Source of the DNA: Actinomycetes bacterium
Lineage (GTDB): Bacteria; Actinomycetota; Actinomycetes; S36-B12
Length of the DNA: 64,000 bases
Assembly: GCA_024641635.1 (NCBI GenBank)
Contig: JAHECS010000015.1
Coordinates: 1 to 64,000 of the forward strand
Reading direction: 5' to 3'
The position numbers and the translations under genes were made by a program. The notes under the pieces are model-generated. The model saw only the letters and a list, made by a program, of their open reading frames with translations. It was not told the origin of the DNA and did no database searches. Positions 8,623 to 16,220 of the stretch are shown piece by piece. How positions within the stretch are numbered: the first letter of the stretch is position 1; every line of letters begins with the position of its first letter.

Positions 8623-9456
8623 TCAGTTGGTGCCCGTCTCGATGCGGTAGGTGCCGGAGGGGTCGGTGATCGCCACCAGGCGGACGATGCAGCCGTCGCC
8701 GCCGCGCCAGCGCCACGGGAAGGCCGCGAACGTCACGCGCTTGCCGGTCACCTTGTCCACGTCGCCGCCCACGTTCTCGAAGCCGTAGATGCCGTGGGTG
8801 AGGATCTCGCGGTGGCAGGGCTCCCACAGGGCGAACTCGTCGGCGACCTTCTTGCCGGTCTCCGCTTCGAACTCCTCGCAGGCCCACGGCAGCAGGCCGC
8901 CCTGCTTCTCGGCCGGCCCGTGCGGTCCGATGGCCGTGGCCAGCGGATGGTCCAGGGCCTGGGTGTCGGTGCCGACCGCCTTGACGCCCTTGGACACGAA
9001 CCACTCGCCGGCCTCCTTGTAGAAGCCGGGGCTGTAGGCGTAGTACTCCGCGCTGTCGGCGTACTTGTGGTGCCATCCGGTGTTGACGATGACGATGTCG
9101 CCCGGGCGCACGGGCGTCTTCTCGGCGGCCGCCTCGAGGTGCTCGGGCATGATCTTCTCCCACTTGCCCATCGGCACGTCGAGGACGACGCCGGTTCCGA
9201 AGAAGGCGCTCAGCGGGATCTCGTCGAGCAGCGGAGTGCCCTCCACGACGTGACCGGGCGCGTCGATGTGGGTACCCGAGTGCATCACGGTGGTGATCTT
9301 CTGGGTCAGCACCCGGCTCTTGGCCATGCCGTGCAGGCGCTCGATCTTCACGTCCTCGAAGTACGGCCAGCAGGGCTGACCGAGCCCCCACGAGTGGGAC
9401 AGCTCCACGAACTCCAACTGGGACTCGGCCTCGCCGAGGGGCCACGTGTACGTCAT
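8623..9456 (-). CDS. Cyclase-family metal hydrolase; candidate dihydrophloroglucinol cyclohydrolase
   Basis: A 277-aa protein of the cyclase / kynurenine-formamidase-like hydrolase family. The metal-binding signature HSGTHIDAPGH is at residues 59-69, followed by GDIVIVNTGWHHKY. Start at 9456 is preceded by AAAGGA; a longer frame to 9735 runs through the upstream gene and is not credible. These hydrolases open cyclic amides or 1,3-diketones. In this operon a ring-opening of dihydrophloroglucinol to 3-hydroxy-5-oxohexanoate would connect the upstream SDR and the dehydrogenase to the BKACE step. The family is clear; the reaction is inferred. Confidence 0.82.
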   Translation of the reverse strand: MTYTWPLGEAESQLEFVELSHSWGLGQPCWPYFEDVKIERLHGMAKSRVLTQKITTVMHSGTHIDAPGHVVEGTPLLDEIPLSAFFGTGVVLDVPMGKWEKIMPEHLEAAAEKTPVRPGDIVIVNTGWHHKYADSAEYYAYSPGFYKEAGEWFVSKGVKAVGTDTQALDHPLATAIGPHGPAEKQGGLLPWACEEFEAETGKKVADEFALWEPCHREILTHGIYGFENVGGDVDKVTGKRVTFAAFPWRWRGGDGCIVRLVAITDPSGTYRIETGTN

Positions 9457-9484
9457 CGGTCGTTCCTTTCGGTGGGAGTGGGGG

Positions 9485-10387
9485 TCATGAGTTCTGGGGA
9501 GCGAGTTGCTCTTGGACATGGGCGGACAGTCGCGCGGCCGCGGCCTCGCGTGCACCGTCGGGCCAGGCCAGGAAGCCCCCGCCGGTCTTGGCCCCGAGCT
9601 GGCCGTTCGCCACCAGCTCGCGCAGGTAGGGGCTGGCGTGCGGTTCGCGGCAGATGCTCGGCAGCACGGCCTCGTGGATGGCAAGGGTGAGGTCGAGTCC
9701 GACGTAGTCGGCGTTCTCGATCGGGCCCATCTCACCCAGGCGCAGCCCGATGGTGTTGCGGACGACGAGGTCCACGGTCTCGGGGCCGCATACGCCGCTG
9801 GCCACCAGGTCGATGGCCTCTCGCCACAGGGCGTGCTGGAGCCGGTTGCCGACGAAGCCGGGCACGTCCTTCTCCACGCGTACCGGAAGCTTGCCGATCG
9901 CAGCCATGAAGTCGTACGTGCGCTCCATCGTCTCGTCCGACGTCCGCTCGCCCCGCACCACCTCCACGATCGGGATCAGGTCCGGCGGGTTCCAGAAGTG
10001 GGTGCCGACGCAACGCGTACCGTCGGCGACGCGCTCCGCGATGGCGGTGATCGGCAGGACCGAGGAGTTCGAGCAGATGATCGCGCGTGGATTCGCCTCG
10101 GCGACGGCCGCGAAGAGCTCCTGCTTGACGGCCAGGTCCTCGACGATCGCCTCGATGACGAGGTCGGCGGCGGCGACCCCGTCGCGCACCGAGCCGGCCC
10201 CCGTGATGGTCCCCTCCGGGGCCATCGCTCGCGCGTCGGCGAGACCACTGTCGAGGACCTCCGGGATGACCTCGACGAGGGTCACGGCCACGCCCGATCG
10301 GGCGACGAGTCCGGCCAGTCGACGACCCATGAGGCCGGCGCCGATGACAGCGACGGACTCGATGGCCTGGGGAGCGGGGCTCAGCAC
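9485..10387 (-). CDS. 3-hydroxyacyl-CoA-dehydrogenase-like NAD enzyme; candidate 3-hydroxy-5-oxohexanoate dehydrogenase
   Basis: A 300-aa protein with the N-terminal NAD-binding motif GAGLMG (residues 16-21), the catalytic His in GTHFWNPPDL (His130) and a helical C-terminal domain beginning near VPGFVGNRLQ. It has the length of a stand-alone FadB-type dehydrogenase. It starts 7 nt inside the upstream SDR gene. In this operon it would oxidise a free 3-hydroxy acid rather than a fatty acyl-CoA, producing the 3,5-dioxo acid cleaved by the BKACE enzyme (inference). Confidence 0.82.
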   Translation of the reverse strand: MLSPAPQAIESVAVIGAGLMGRRLAGLVARSGVAVTLVEVIPEVLDSGLADARAMAPEGTITGAGSVRDGVAAADLVIEAIVEDLAVKQELFAAVAEANPRAIICSNSSVLPITAIAERVADGTRCVGTHFWNPPDLIPIVEVVRGERTSDETMERTYDFMAAIGKLPVRVEKDVPGFVGNRLQHALWREAIDLVASGVCGPETVDLVVRNTIGLRLGEMGPIENADYVGLDLTLAIHEAVLPSICREPHASPYLRELVANGQLGAKTGGGFLAWPDGAREAAAARLSAHVQEQLAPQNS

Positions 10388-11172
10388 GCGGTGTAGCCGC
10401 CGTCGAGGTACAGGACCTGGCCGGTCATGAACGTGGACGCGTCACTGAGCAGGTACTGGAGCGCTCCGACGAAGTCCTCCGGCTCGGCGAAGCGCCGCAA
10501 CGGGATGCGCGCGAACATGGCCTCGCGGACCGAGCGACCCTTGTCGTCGTCCGCGTACATCCAGGCGGTGAGCTCCGACCTGAAGACCGTCGGCGCGATG
10601 ACGTTGACCCGGATCCCGGCGCCACCCCACTCCGTCGCGAGGGTCTTGCCGAGGAGGTCGACCGCCGCCTTGGACGGGCAGTAGGCCGAGTAGCCGGCGG
10701 GGTGCCCCAGCTTGCCGCGGGTGGACGAGACGAGCACGACTGAGCCGCCTTCGCCCTGGGCCAGCAGCACGCGCCCGGCCGCCTGCGCCATGAGCCAGGA
10801 GCCCTTCACGTTGGCGTCCATGACGGCCTCCCAGTCCTCGACGGACTGGTCGACGATCGGCGAAACCTTGTTCATCCCGGAGGCGACGAGCATCCCGTCC
10901 AGCCGACCGAAGGCGTCCGTCGCGGCGGAGACGATGGCTGCGGCGTCCTCCGGCGTGTCCGGCCGGTGCGGTGCGATGGCCACGTGCCCCACCAGCTCAT
11001 CGCGGCCGGCCAGGTCCTGGAGGGCAGCCACGTTGCCACCTGCCAGCGTGATGCTGGCCCCGGCCGCACCCAGCCCGAGCGCCGCCTCGCGGCCCATGGC
11101 GCCCGAGGCACCCGTGATGACGATGGACTTGCCCGCCAGGCTGAACCTCGACGTCGGATCCGGAACGCTCAT
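10381..11172 (-). CDS. SDR-family reductase; candidate phloroglucinol reductase
   Basis: A 263-aa classical SDR with cofactor motif TGASGAMG (residues 20-27), a Ser in VVLVSSTRG (about 149-150) and intact YCPSK (Tyr164, Lys168). It is the first gene of the leftward operon and starts 8 nt after a -10 element, so its mRNA is probably leaderless. Known phloroglucinol reductases are NADPH-dependent SDRs, and the four following genes match the next enzymes of that route. A 3-oxoacyl reductase role cannot be excluded from sequence alone. Confidence 0.8.
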   Translation of the reverse strand: MSVPDPTSRFSLAGKSIVITGASGAMGREAALGLGAAGASITLAGGNVAALQDLAGRDELVGHVAIAPHRPDTPEDAAAIVSAATDAFGRLDGMLVASGMNKVSPIVDQSVEDWEAVMDANVKGSWLMAQAAGRVLLAQGEGGSVVLVSSTRGKLGHPAGYSAYCPSKAAVDLLGKTLATEWGGAGIRVNVIAPTVFRSELTAWMYADDDKGRSVREAMFARIPLRRFAEPEDFVGALQYLLSDASTFMTGQVLYLDGGYTAC

Positions 11173-11180
11173 GATCGGGA

Positions 11181-11209
11181 ACCGTAGGTCGTGATTCCGA
11201 TCACGTCAA
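11181..11209 (-). promoter_or_regulatory. Promoter of the 11172-6683 operon (leaderless)
   Basis: Reading the minus strand, TTGACG (11209-11204) and TACGGT (11186-11181) are separated by exactly 17 bases. Only 8 nt separate the -10 from the ATG at 11172, which implies transcription starting at or within 1-2 nt of the start codon. Confidence 0.6.
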
Positions 11210-11212
11210 GAG

Positions 11213-11235
11213 TTTCTCCCATATTGCGGGAGAAA
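11213..11235. promoter_or_regulatory. Inverted repeat between divergent operons
   Basis: TTTCTCCC (11213-11220) and GGGAGAAA (11228-11235) form perfect 8-bp arms around a 7-base spacer. The site sits 4 bases upstream of the leftward -35 and 77 nt before the rightward CoA-transferase start, so one regulator could control both. It is a candidate operator for the phloroglucinol-type genes. Confidence 0.55.
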
Positions 11236-11311
11236 ACTCCTGTCAAACGGGATTTGCCTTCCTTTTCCCGCACTCCGGCACTACGATCCGCGGGAGCGAA
11301 TAGGAGACGGG

Positions 11312-12067
11312 ATGGACAAGGTCGTGGCGTCGGCCGCCGAGGCGGTGGCCGACGTGCCGTCGGGCGCCTCGATGGCGGTGGGCGGCTTCGGGCTGAACGG
11401 GATCCCCAGCGTGCTGATCGAGGCGCTGGTGGACATGGGCGTGGACGGCCTGGCGGTCGTGTCGAACAACTGCGGCGTGGACGACTGGGGCCTCGGCCTG
11501 CTGCTCCGCGAGCACCGGATCGCCCGGATCACCGGCTCCTACGTGGGCGAGAACAAGGAGTTCGAGCGGCAGTACCTGACCGGGGAGCTCGAGGTGGAGC
11601 TGATCCCGCAGGGCACGTTGGCCGAACGGCTGCGGGCGGGGGGCGCGGGGATACCCGCCTTCTACACCCCCGCGGGGGTCGGCACCCCCGTTGCGGACGG
11701 GGGCATGCCCCTTCGGCACGCCCCCGACGGCTCGGTGGCCCTGGCCAGTGAGCCGAAGGAGACGCGGGCGTTCGACGGACAGGAGTACGTCCTCGAGCGG
11801 GGTATCCGCACCGACTTCGCACTCGTGCGGGCCAGCGTCGGGGACCGGCACGGGAACCTGGTGTTCGAACAGGCCACCCGCAACTTCAATCCGCTCGTCG
11901 CCGCGGCGGGCCGGGTGACGATCGCGGAGGTCGAGACCCTGGTGGAGCCCGGCGAGATCAACCCCCGCGACGTGCACACCCCCGGCATCTTCGTTCAGCG
12001 GGTGGTCACGCTCACTCCGGAGCAGGTGGCGGCCAAGCGCATCGAGAGAAGGACGGTCAGGTCGTGA
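11312..12067 (+). CDS. 3-oxoacid CoA-transferase, subunit A
   Basis: A 251-aa alpha subunit of the succinyl-CoA:3-oxoacid (SCOT/PcaI/AtoD) CoA-transferase family. It has the N-terminal MAVGGFGLNGIP motif, GSYVGENKEFE and the ELIPQGTLAERLRAGGAGIP segment. The start has AGGAG upstream and a possible -10 (TACGAT, 11282-11287). It overlaps a tiny frame and precedes subunit B. It probably activates acetoacetate, the free product of the BKACE reaction on the opposite strand, to acetoacetyl-CoA; a 3-oxoadipate role is also possible because aromatic genes lie close by. Confidence 0.9.
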   Translation: MDKVVASAAEAVADVPSGASMAVGGFGLNGIPSVLIEALVDMGVDGLAVVSNNCGVDDWGLGLLLREHRIARITGSYVGENKEFERQYLTGELEVELIPQGTLAERLRAGGAGIPAFYTPAGVGTPVADGGMPLRHAPDGSVALASEPKETRAFDGQEYVLERGIRTDFALVRASVGDRHGNLVFEQATRNFNPLVAAAGRVTIAEVETLVEPGEINPRDVHTPGIFVQRVVTLTPEQVAAKRIERRTVRS

Positions 12068-12159
12068 CGGAACCGGAGTTCGGCCCCGACGACTATCGCG
12101 ACGCGATCCTGAGCACCGTCGACCCGACCGGGGAGGGCGACCATGCCGTGGACGCGTGA
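12064..12159 (+). CDS. Possible 31-aa ORF between the CoA-transferase subunits
   Basis: A GTG overlapping the subunit A stop (GTGA) opens a 31-codon frame (begins [19 protein letters not shown]) that overlaps the start of subunit B by 17 nt. Subunit genes of this family are normally adjacent, so this insert is unusual. It may be a translational-coupling leader for subunit B, a remnant, or chance. No family recognised. Confidence 0.25.
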   Translation: MTEPEFGPDDYRDAILSTVDPTGEGDHAVDA

Positions 12160-12772
12160 GCAGCTGGCCGCCCGCGTCGGACGCGAACTGGCCGACGGCC
12201 AGTACGTCAACCTGGGCATCGGACTGCCTACCCTGATCCCCAACCACCTGCCCGAGGGCGTGCACGTCGTGCTGCAGTCCGAGAACGGGATCCTCGGCAC
12301 CGGGCCGTACCCCACCGAGGATGAGGTGGATCCGGACCTCATCAACGCCGGCAAGGAGACGGTCACCGTCCTTCCCGGCGCCTCCTTCTTCGACTCCGCC
12401 TCGAGCTTCGGCATGATCCGTGGCGGCCACATCGACGTCGCCGTCCTCGGGGCCATGCAGGTGTCCGCGACCGGCGACCTCGCCAACTGGATGATCCCCG
12501 GCAAGATGGTCAAGGGCATGGGGGGCGCCATGGATCTCGTCCACGGCGCCAAGCGCGTCATCGTCATGATGGAGCACACCGCCAAGGACGGCAGTCACAA
12601 GATCGTGCCCACGTGCACCCTCCCCCTGACCGGCCGGCACGTCGTCCACCGCATCATCACCGACCTCGCCGTCATCGACGTCACCCCCGAGGGCCTCGTC
12701 CTCGTCGAGACGGCCCCCGACGTCACCCCTGACGACGTGCGCGTTGCCACCGGCGCCGCGCTGACGACGTAG
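12143..12772 (+). CDS. 3-oxoacid CoA-transferase, subunit B
   Basis: A 209-aa beta subunit of the SCOT/PcaJ/AtoA type. The glycine-rich [15 protein letters not shown] segment and the catalytic-Glu motif [12 protein letters not shown] are present, as are [15 protein letters not shown] and the C-terminal [12 protein letters not shown] region. GGGAGGG lies just before the ATG at 12143. It works with the A subunit encoded upstream in transferring CoA between succinyl-CoA and a 3-oxoacid. Confidence 0.9.
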   Translation: MPWTREQLAARVGRELADGQYVNLGIGLPTLIPNHLPEGVHVVLQSENGILGTGPYPTEDEVDPDLINAGKETVTVLPGASFFDSASSFGMIRGGHIDVAVLGAMQVSATGDLANWMIPGKMVKGMGGAMDLVHGAKRVIVMMEHTAKDGSHKIVPTCTLPLTGRHVVHRIITDLAVIDVTPEGLVLVETAPDVTPDDVRVATGAALTT

Positions 12773-12800
12773 CGCCAGCCCGACCACGAAGGGACCCTTC

Positions 12801-13235
12801 ATGCGACGAACCGCTCTCGCCCTGCTCCTGGCCTCCGGGGCCGTTGCCCTGAGCGGCTGCTCGATCAGCGTCACGGCGAACGAAGGGCCGACGGACGAGG
12901 TCATGGCATCCGACGGAACGGACGTGGCCGCGTCCGAGGAGCCGGCCCCCGACGCGTCCGAGCAGGTGGAGATCGATCAGGAGATCTACGACTTCTGCGC
13001 CCTCGAGGCCGCTGGCAGCCTCGACTTCATCGCCCTCCTCGGCGACGACGCGGACATCGCCATCACGGACGGCATCCAGCAGTCGATCGATCAGCAGGAG
13101 CTCACCGGAGCCCAGGCCGAGTCCTGCACGCAGGCGTGGATCCAGACGCTGGCCGACAACGGCGTCACCTACACGGGCGGCCCTGCGGCCGGCAGTGCCG
13201 AGCCCTCCCCCGCCGCGTCACCGGCCGCGAGCTGA
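12801..13235 (+). CDS. Small lipoprotein of unknown function
   Basis: A 144-aa protein with a lipoprotein signal: a short charged start, Ala/Leu core and lipobox LSGC (Cys20). The mature part is acidic with an Ala/Ser/Pro-rich tail and two further Cys residues (FCALEA and ESCTQA) that could form a disulfide. It lies 28 nt after subunit B and is transcribed in the same direction; it converges on the dioxygenase gene with one base between stops. I do not recognise the family. Confidence 0.75.
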   Translation: MRRTALALLLASGAVALSGCSISVTANEGPTDEVMASDGTDVAASEEPAPDASEQVEIDQEIYDFCALEAAGSLDFIALLGDDADIAITDGIQQSIDQQELTGAQAESCTQAWIQTLADNGVTYTGGPAAGSAEPSPAASPAAS

Positions 13236-13236
13236 G

Positions 13237-14055
13237 CTACGCGAACTCCACCACGCCCATCCCGGTGATCCACGAGGACACCGGCTCGTAGGCGAGCACG
13301 GTCGCCGGCGTCGGAGCCGCCGCCGCGGCGACGGCCACCCAGCTGCGGATCTCGTGGGCCCCGTTGCCGGCCAGGACGATCTCGTCGTCGGTCATGTCGA
13401 GCAGCGACTCCGTCTCCCCCGCCGCGAGTCGCGCGAGGAACCACCTGTCGAACTCCTCGTCGATGTCGCCCACGCGCGGATGACCCACCCAGTGGGACAG
13501 GCCGCCCGCGCCGATCAGCGCGACGCGCTCGTCCCCGGGGAAGGAATCGATGGCGTGACGCAGCGCAACGCCCAGGTCCCATGACCGGGCGAGCGGCATG
13601 AGGGGCGGCACCGCGCAGTTCTGCACGATGGGAACGAGCCGGGTCCGATGCTGCGGGTCGAGCTCCTGGTACACCGTCATGATCCCGTGGTCCATGTCGA
13701 GACGGTGCGAGAAGGCCGGGTCGAGCCCCTCGCCCAGCAGACTCGCGGTGAGGTGCTCGCCGAGGGCGGGATTGCCCTCGACCCAGCCCTGCTCGATGCC
13801 CAGCCAGGGCTCCGCGGGGCCCATGTTGCGCTCCCCCACGCCGATGCACACCTGCGGGAACGACTCGAGGAAGAAGTTCGTGAAGTGCTCGTTCGCGAGG
13901 ATCACCGTCGTCGTGACGCGGCGTTCGGCCAGCTCGGCACGCAGGTGGGCGAGGGCGCCGAAGAATCGGTCCCGCTGCTCGACCGGCGCCGACTCCCGCG
14001 CAGACGCCATCATCGGCGCGTGCGAGGAGCACGCTGCCAGGACTAGCTCTGCCAT
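13237..14055 (-). CDS. LigB-type extradiol ring-cleavage dioxygenase, catalytic subunit
   Basis: A 272-aa class III extradiol dioxygenase beta subunit. The Fe-ligand pattern of LigB is visible: His12 (SSHAPMM), His57 (NEHFTNF) and the late Glu in GNGAHEIRSW. The catalytic-base region GGLSHWVG is present. It starts 13 nt inside the LigA-like gene, so the two are coupled. The likely substrate is protocatechuate or a related catechol acid, cleaved at the 4,5-bond. Protocatechuate would come from PobA nearby or from flavonol cleavage. The downstream ligC-type dehydrogenase is not in this window. Confidence 0.85.
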   Translation of the reverse strand: MAELVLAACSSHAPMMASARESAPVEQRDRFFGALAHLRAELAERRVTTTVILANEHFTNFFLESFPQVCIGVGERNMGPAEPWLGIEQGWVEGNPALGEHLTASLLGEGLDPAFSHRLDMDHGIMTVYQELDPQHRTRLVPIVQNCAVPPLMPLARSWDLGVALRHAIDSFPGDERVALIGAGGLSHWVGHPRVGDIDEEFDRWFLARLAAGETESLLDMTDDEIVLAGNGAHEIRSWVAVAAAAAPTPATVLAYEPVSSWITGMGVVEFA

Positions 14056-14318
14056 CGTCCCCTCCTGTCCTCGGCAACCGCGAAGGGCTGCAGGATCTCC
14101 CGGTAGGCGTCACGCGAGTAGCCGACCTGCCGGCAGTACCGGTTGAGGAGCACGCCGTGCAGCCCGAGCTCGTAGAAGGCGGCGACGTCGCGCTGGTCGA
14201 ACGCGGCCCGCTCCGCCGGGGTCAGGTCATAGGTCGACACGTCGAAGAGGTCGACCCGGCCCCGTTCGTTGGCCCGGATGAAGTCGTAGACACACCGGTG
14301 CATGTCGTACCAGGTCAT
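14043..14318 (-). CDS. LigA-type extradiol dioxygenase small subunit
   Basis: A 91-aa alpha subunit of the LigAB family. Matching features are a short N-terminal helix (DMHRCVYDFIR), YDLTPAERAAFDQRD and the motif YELGLHGVLLNRYCRQVG. The ATG at 14318 overlaps the amidohydrolase stop (ATGA) and has GAGGAGG upstream. The protein caps the active site of the LigB subunit encoded next. It is shorter than Sphingomonad LigA (about 139 aa) but matches the minimal domain. Confidence 0.82.
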   Translation of the reverse strand: MTWYDMHRCVYDFIRANERGRVDLFDVSTYDLTPAERAAFDQRDVAAFYELGLHGVLLNRYCRQVGYSRDAYREILQPFAVAEDRRGRWQS

Positions 14319-15331
14319 CCATCCTCCTCGAGTCGCAGCCCGAGCAACGTGGCGGCGGTGGTCTGCTGAACCCGTGCAGCGTCGGCCGCGTCGAGGCCGA
14401 GGCTGGCAACGGTACCGAGCGGATCGCGGTCGGCGAGCTCGAAGGGGAAGTCGGTCCCCACGACGAGTCGCTCGGCGCCGACATCCTCGGCGAGGTGGCG
14501 GAGGATCTCCGGGGAGAACACCGCGGTGTCGTAGTAGAGGTCCGCCACGTACCCGCTCGGCGGCCGAGGCGTCGAGTGCGCGACCTCCTTGCGATCCCAC
14601 CCGAGGTCGAGGCGCCCGCGCAGCCACGGCAGGCAGCCGCCCCCGTGCGCCAGGCACAGCGGGAACGGATGACGCTCACGCACGCCAGCGAAGACCAGCC
14701 GGGTGACCGCGATGGCCGTCTCCATCGGGTAGCCCAGCAGCTGCGGGAGGTAGTAGTCGGACATGCGCGACAGGTCCGGGACCCCGCTCGGGTGCAGGAA
14801 GGTGAACGCGCGACGCTCGTGGAGGAGGGACCACAGCGGTTCGTTCACCACGTCGTCCAGCTCCCGGCCGGCACCACGGGTACCGATCGCGACCCCTCTC
14901 ATGCCCTCGTCGAGGCACCGTGCCGCCTCGTCCGCGGCCCCCGGCGTGCCCACCGGAACGGACGCCAGGGCGACCAGCCGCTCAGGGGCACCGGCGACGT
15001 AGGCGGCGAGCTCCTCGTTGCCGCGGCGTACGACCTGCTCCGCGAGATCGGCGTCGGCGGAGGTGGAGCACAGCAGGAACGGCGGCAGCGACACGGCGTG
15101 ATGCGTGACGCCGGCCCCGTCCATCTCCGTCAGACGCACGTCGACGTCCCACTGCGATCGCGCGAGGGGCAGGGGTGCGCCGGGAGCCACTCCGCTCACC
15201 TGCGAGTCGAGCCGGACGATGCCGCTCGCGGCGCTGGGGTCCACACCGGACAGGTCCGCGAGACCCTGCTGCTCGAGCCAGCGAAGCAGGGGCATCGGCA
15301 TCGCGTGGGCGTGGATGTCGATGACGGCCAT
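14315..15331 (-). CDS. Amidohydrolase of the ACMSD/LigJ type
   Basis: A 338-aa metal-dependent amidohydrolase. The N-terminal metal pair is DIHAH (about residues 4-8), with FLHPSG, LAHGGG and the metal-associated Asp in GTDFPFEL following in order. Members are decarboxylases (ACMSD, gamma-resorcylate decarboxylase) or the 4-oxalomesaconate hydratase LigJ, which has nearly the same length. Its coupling to LigA and LigB favours a protocatechuate 4,5-cleavage role such as LigJ, but decarboxylation of an aromatic acid is equally possible from sequence. Confidence 0.82.
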   Translation of the reverse strand: MAVIDIHAHAMPMPLLRWLEQQGLADLSGVDPSAASGIVRLDSQVSGVAPGAPLPLARSQWDVDVRLTEMDGAGVTHHAVSLPPFLLCSTSADADLAEQVVRRGNEELAAYVAGAPERLVALASVPVGTPGAADEAARCLDEGMRGVAIGTRGAGRELDDVVNEPLWSLLHERRAFTFLHPSGVPDLSRMSDYYLPQLLGYPMETAIAVTRLVFAGVRERHPFPLCLAHGGGCLPWLRGRLDLGWDRKEVAHSTPRPPSGYVADLYYDTAVFSPEILRHLAEDVGAERLVVGTDFPFELADRDPLGTVASLGLDAADAARVQQTTAATLLGLRLEEDG

Positions 15332-15340
15332 AGCTTCCGG

Positions 15341-15369
15341 AGTCTAGGCAGCGCGCGGGCCGGTGAGCA
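15341..15369 (-). promoter_or_regulatory. Possible promoter of the amidohydrolase-ligAB operon
   Basis: On the minus strand TGCTCA (15369-15364) and TAGACT (15346-15341) are 17 bases apart, and the -10 ends 9 nt before the ATG at 15331. The -35 is weak, consistent with an activator such as the divergent IclR protein. Confidence 0.35.
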
Positions 15370-15400
15370 GGGCACACTTCTACCCAGTGGAAGGAGTCGC

Positions 15401-16180
15401 ATGGGTACTGCACGCCCTGGTCCGAGCGTCACGTCGCGGGCGCTCGCGATCCTCGGCGCCATCGACGAGCGCCATCCTCGACAGACGCTCAGCGAGCTGT
15501 CCGAGAGGGCCGGCCTGCCCCTGTCGACCACGCACCGCCTCGTGGCCGAACTCGTCGCGTGGGGAGCTCTCGAGCGCGACGCCGACGGGCGCTATGTCGT
15601 CGGGCGCCGGCTCTGGCAGCTCGGCACCCTGGCCCCCGTCCATCGCGGCCTCCGCGAGATCGCCGTGGCGCCGATGCAGGATCTCTACGCCGTCACGCAT
15701 GAGAACGTCCACCTCGCCGTCCGCTCTGACGTCGCCGCCCTGTACGTGGAGCGGATCTACGGCGCCTCCTCCGTCGCACTGGTCAGCAGGCCGGGGGCCA
15801 AGCTGCCGCTGCACGCCACCGGCGTCGGCAAGGTCCTCCTTGCGCACGCACCGACGGACGTCATCGACCGGGTCTTGTCGAACCTCACCTCCGTGACCCG
15901 GTACACGATCACCGAGTCCGGGCGGATGGCACGCGAGCTGGCCGCCATCCGCCGCCTCGGCTACGCGGGGACGTCCGAGGAGATGACGCTCGGCACGTGC
16001 TCCGTCGCCGTCCCGATCCGGGACGACGCAGGCGAGGTGGTCGCCTCGCTCGGCCTCGTCACTCGCACGGTGAGGCGCGACCTGGCCAAGTTCGTGCCGG
16101 CCCTGAACGTGGCCGCCGCGGCGATCACCCGTGGCCTTCGGGAGGAGGCGGCTGCCGACGCCTTCCGGTCAACGGAATAG
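15401..16180 (+). CDS. IclR-family transcriptional regulator
   Basis: A 259-aa IclR protein. The winged helix-turn-helix covers about residues 10-70 (LSELSERAGLPLSTTHRLV), and the effector-binding domain follows, with LPLHATGVGKVLLAHA and the C-terminal GTCSVAVPIRDDAGEVVASLGL. AAGGAG precedes the ATG by 5 nt. It is divergent from the amidohydrolase-ligAB operon and upstream of pobA. IclR proteins (PcaR, PobR) commonly sense protocatechuate or 4-hydroxybenzoate, so it probably controls both flanking units (inference). Confidence 0.9.
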   Translation: MGTARPGPSVTSRALAILGAIDERHPRQTLSELSERAGLPLSTTHRLVAELVAWGALERDADGRYVVGRRLWQLGTLAPVHRGLREIAVAPMQDLYAVTHENVHLAVRSDVAALYVERIYGASSVALVSRPGAKLPLHATGVGKVLLAHAPTDVIDRVLSNLTSVTRYTITESGRMARELAAIRRLGYAGTSEEMTLGTCSVAVPIRDDAGEVVASLGLVTRTVRRDLAKFVPALNVAAAAITRGLREEAAADAFRSTE

Positions 16181-16220
16181 CCCGCTGGTCGCGGCACCGG
16201 TCGCCCACCACGATCGGCGC

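Noticed and set aside
9457-9735. Extended start for the cyclase-family gene to 9735
   Set aside because: The extension overlaps the dehydrogenase gene and has no family similarity; ATG 9456 is preceded by AAAGGA.
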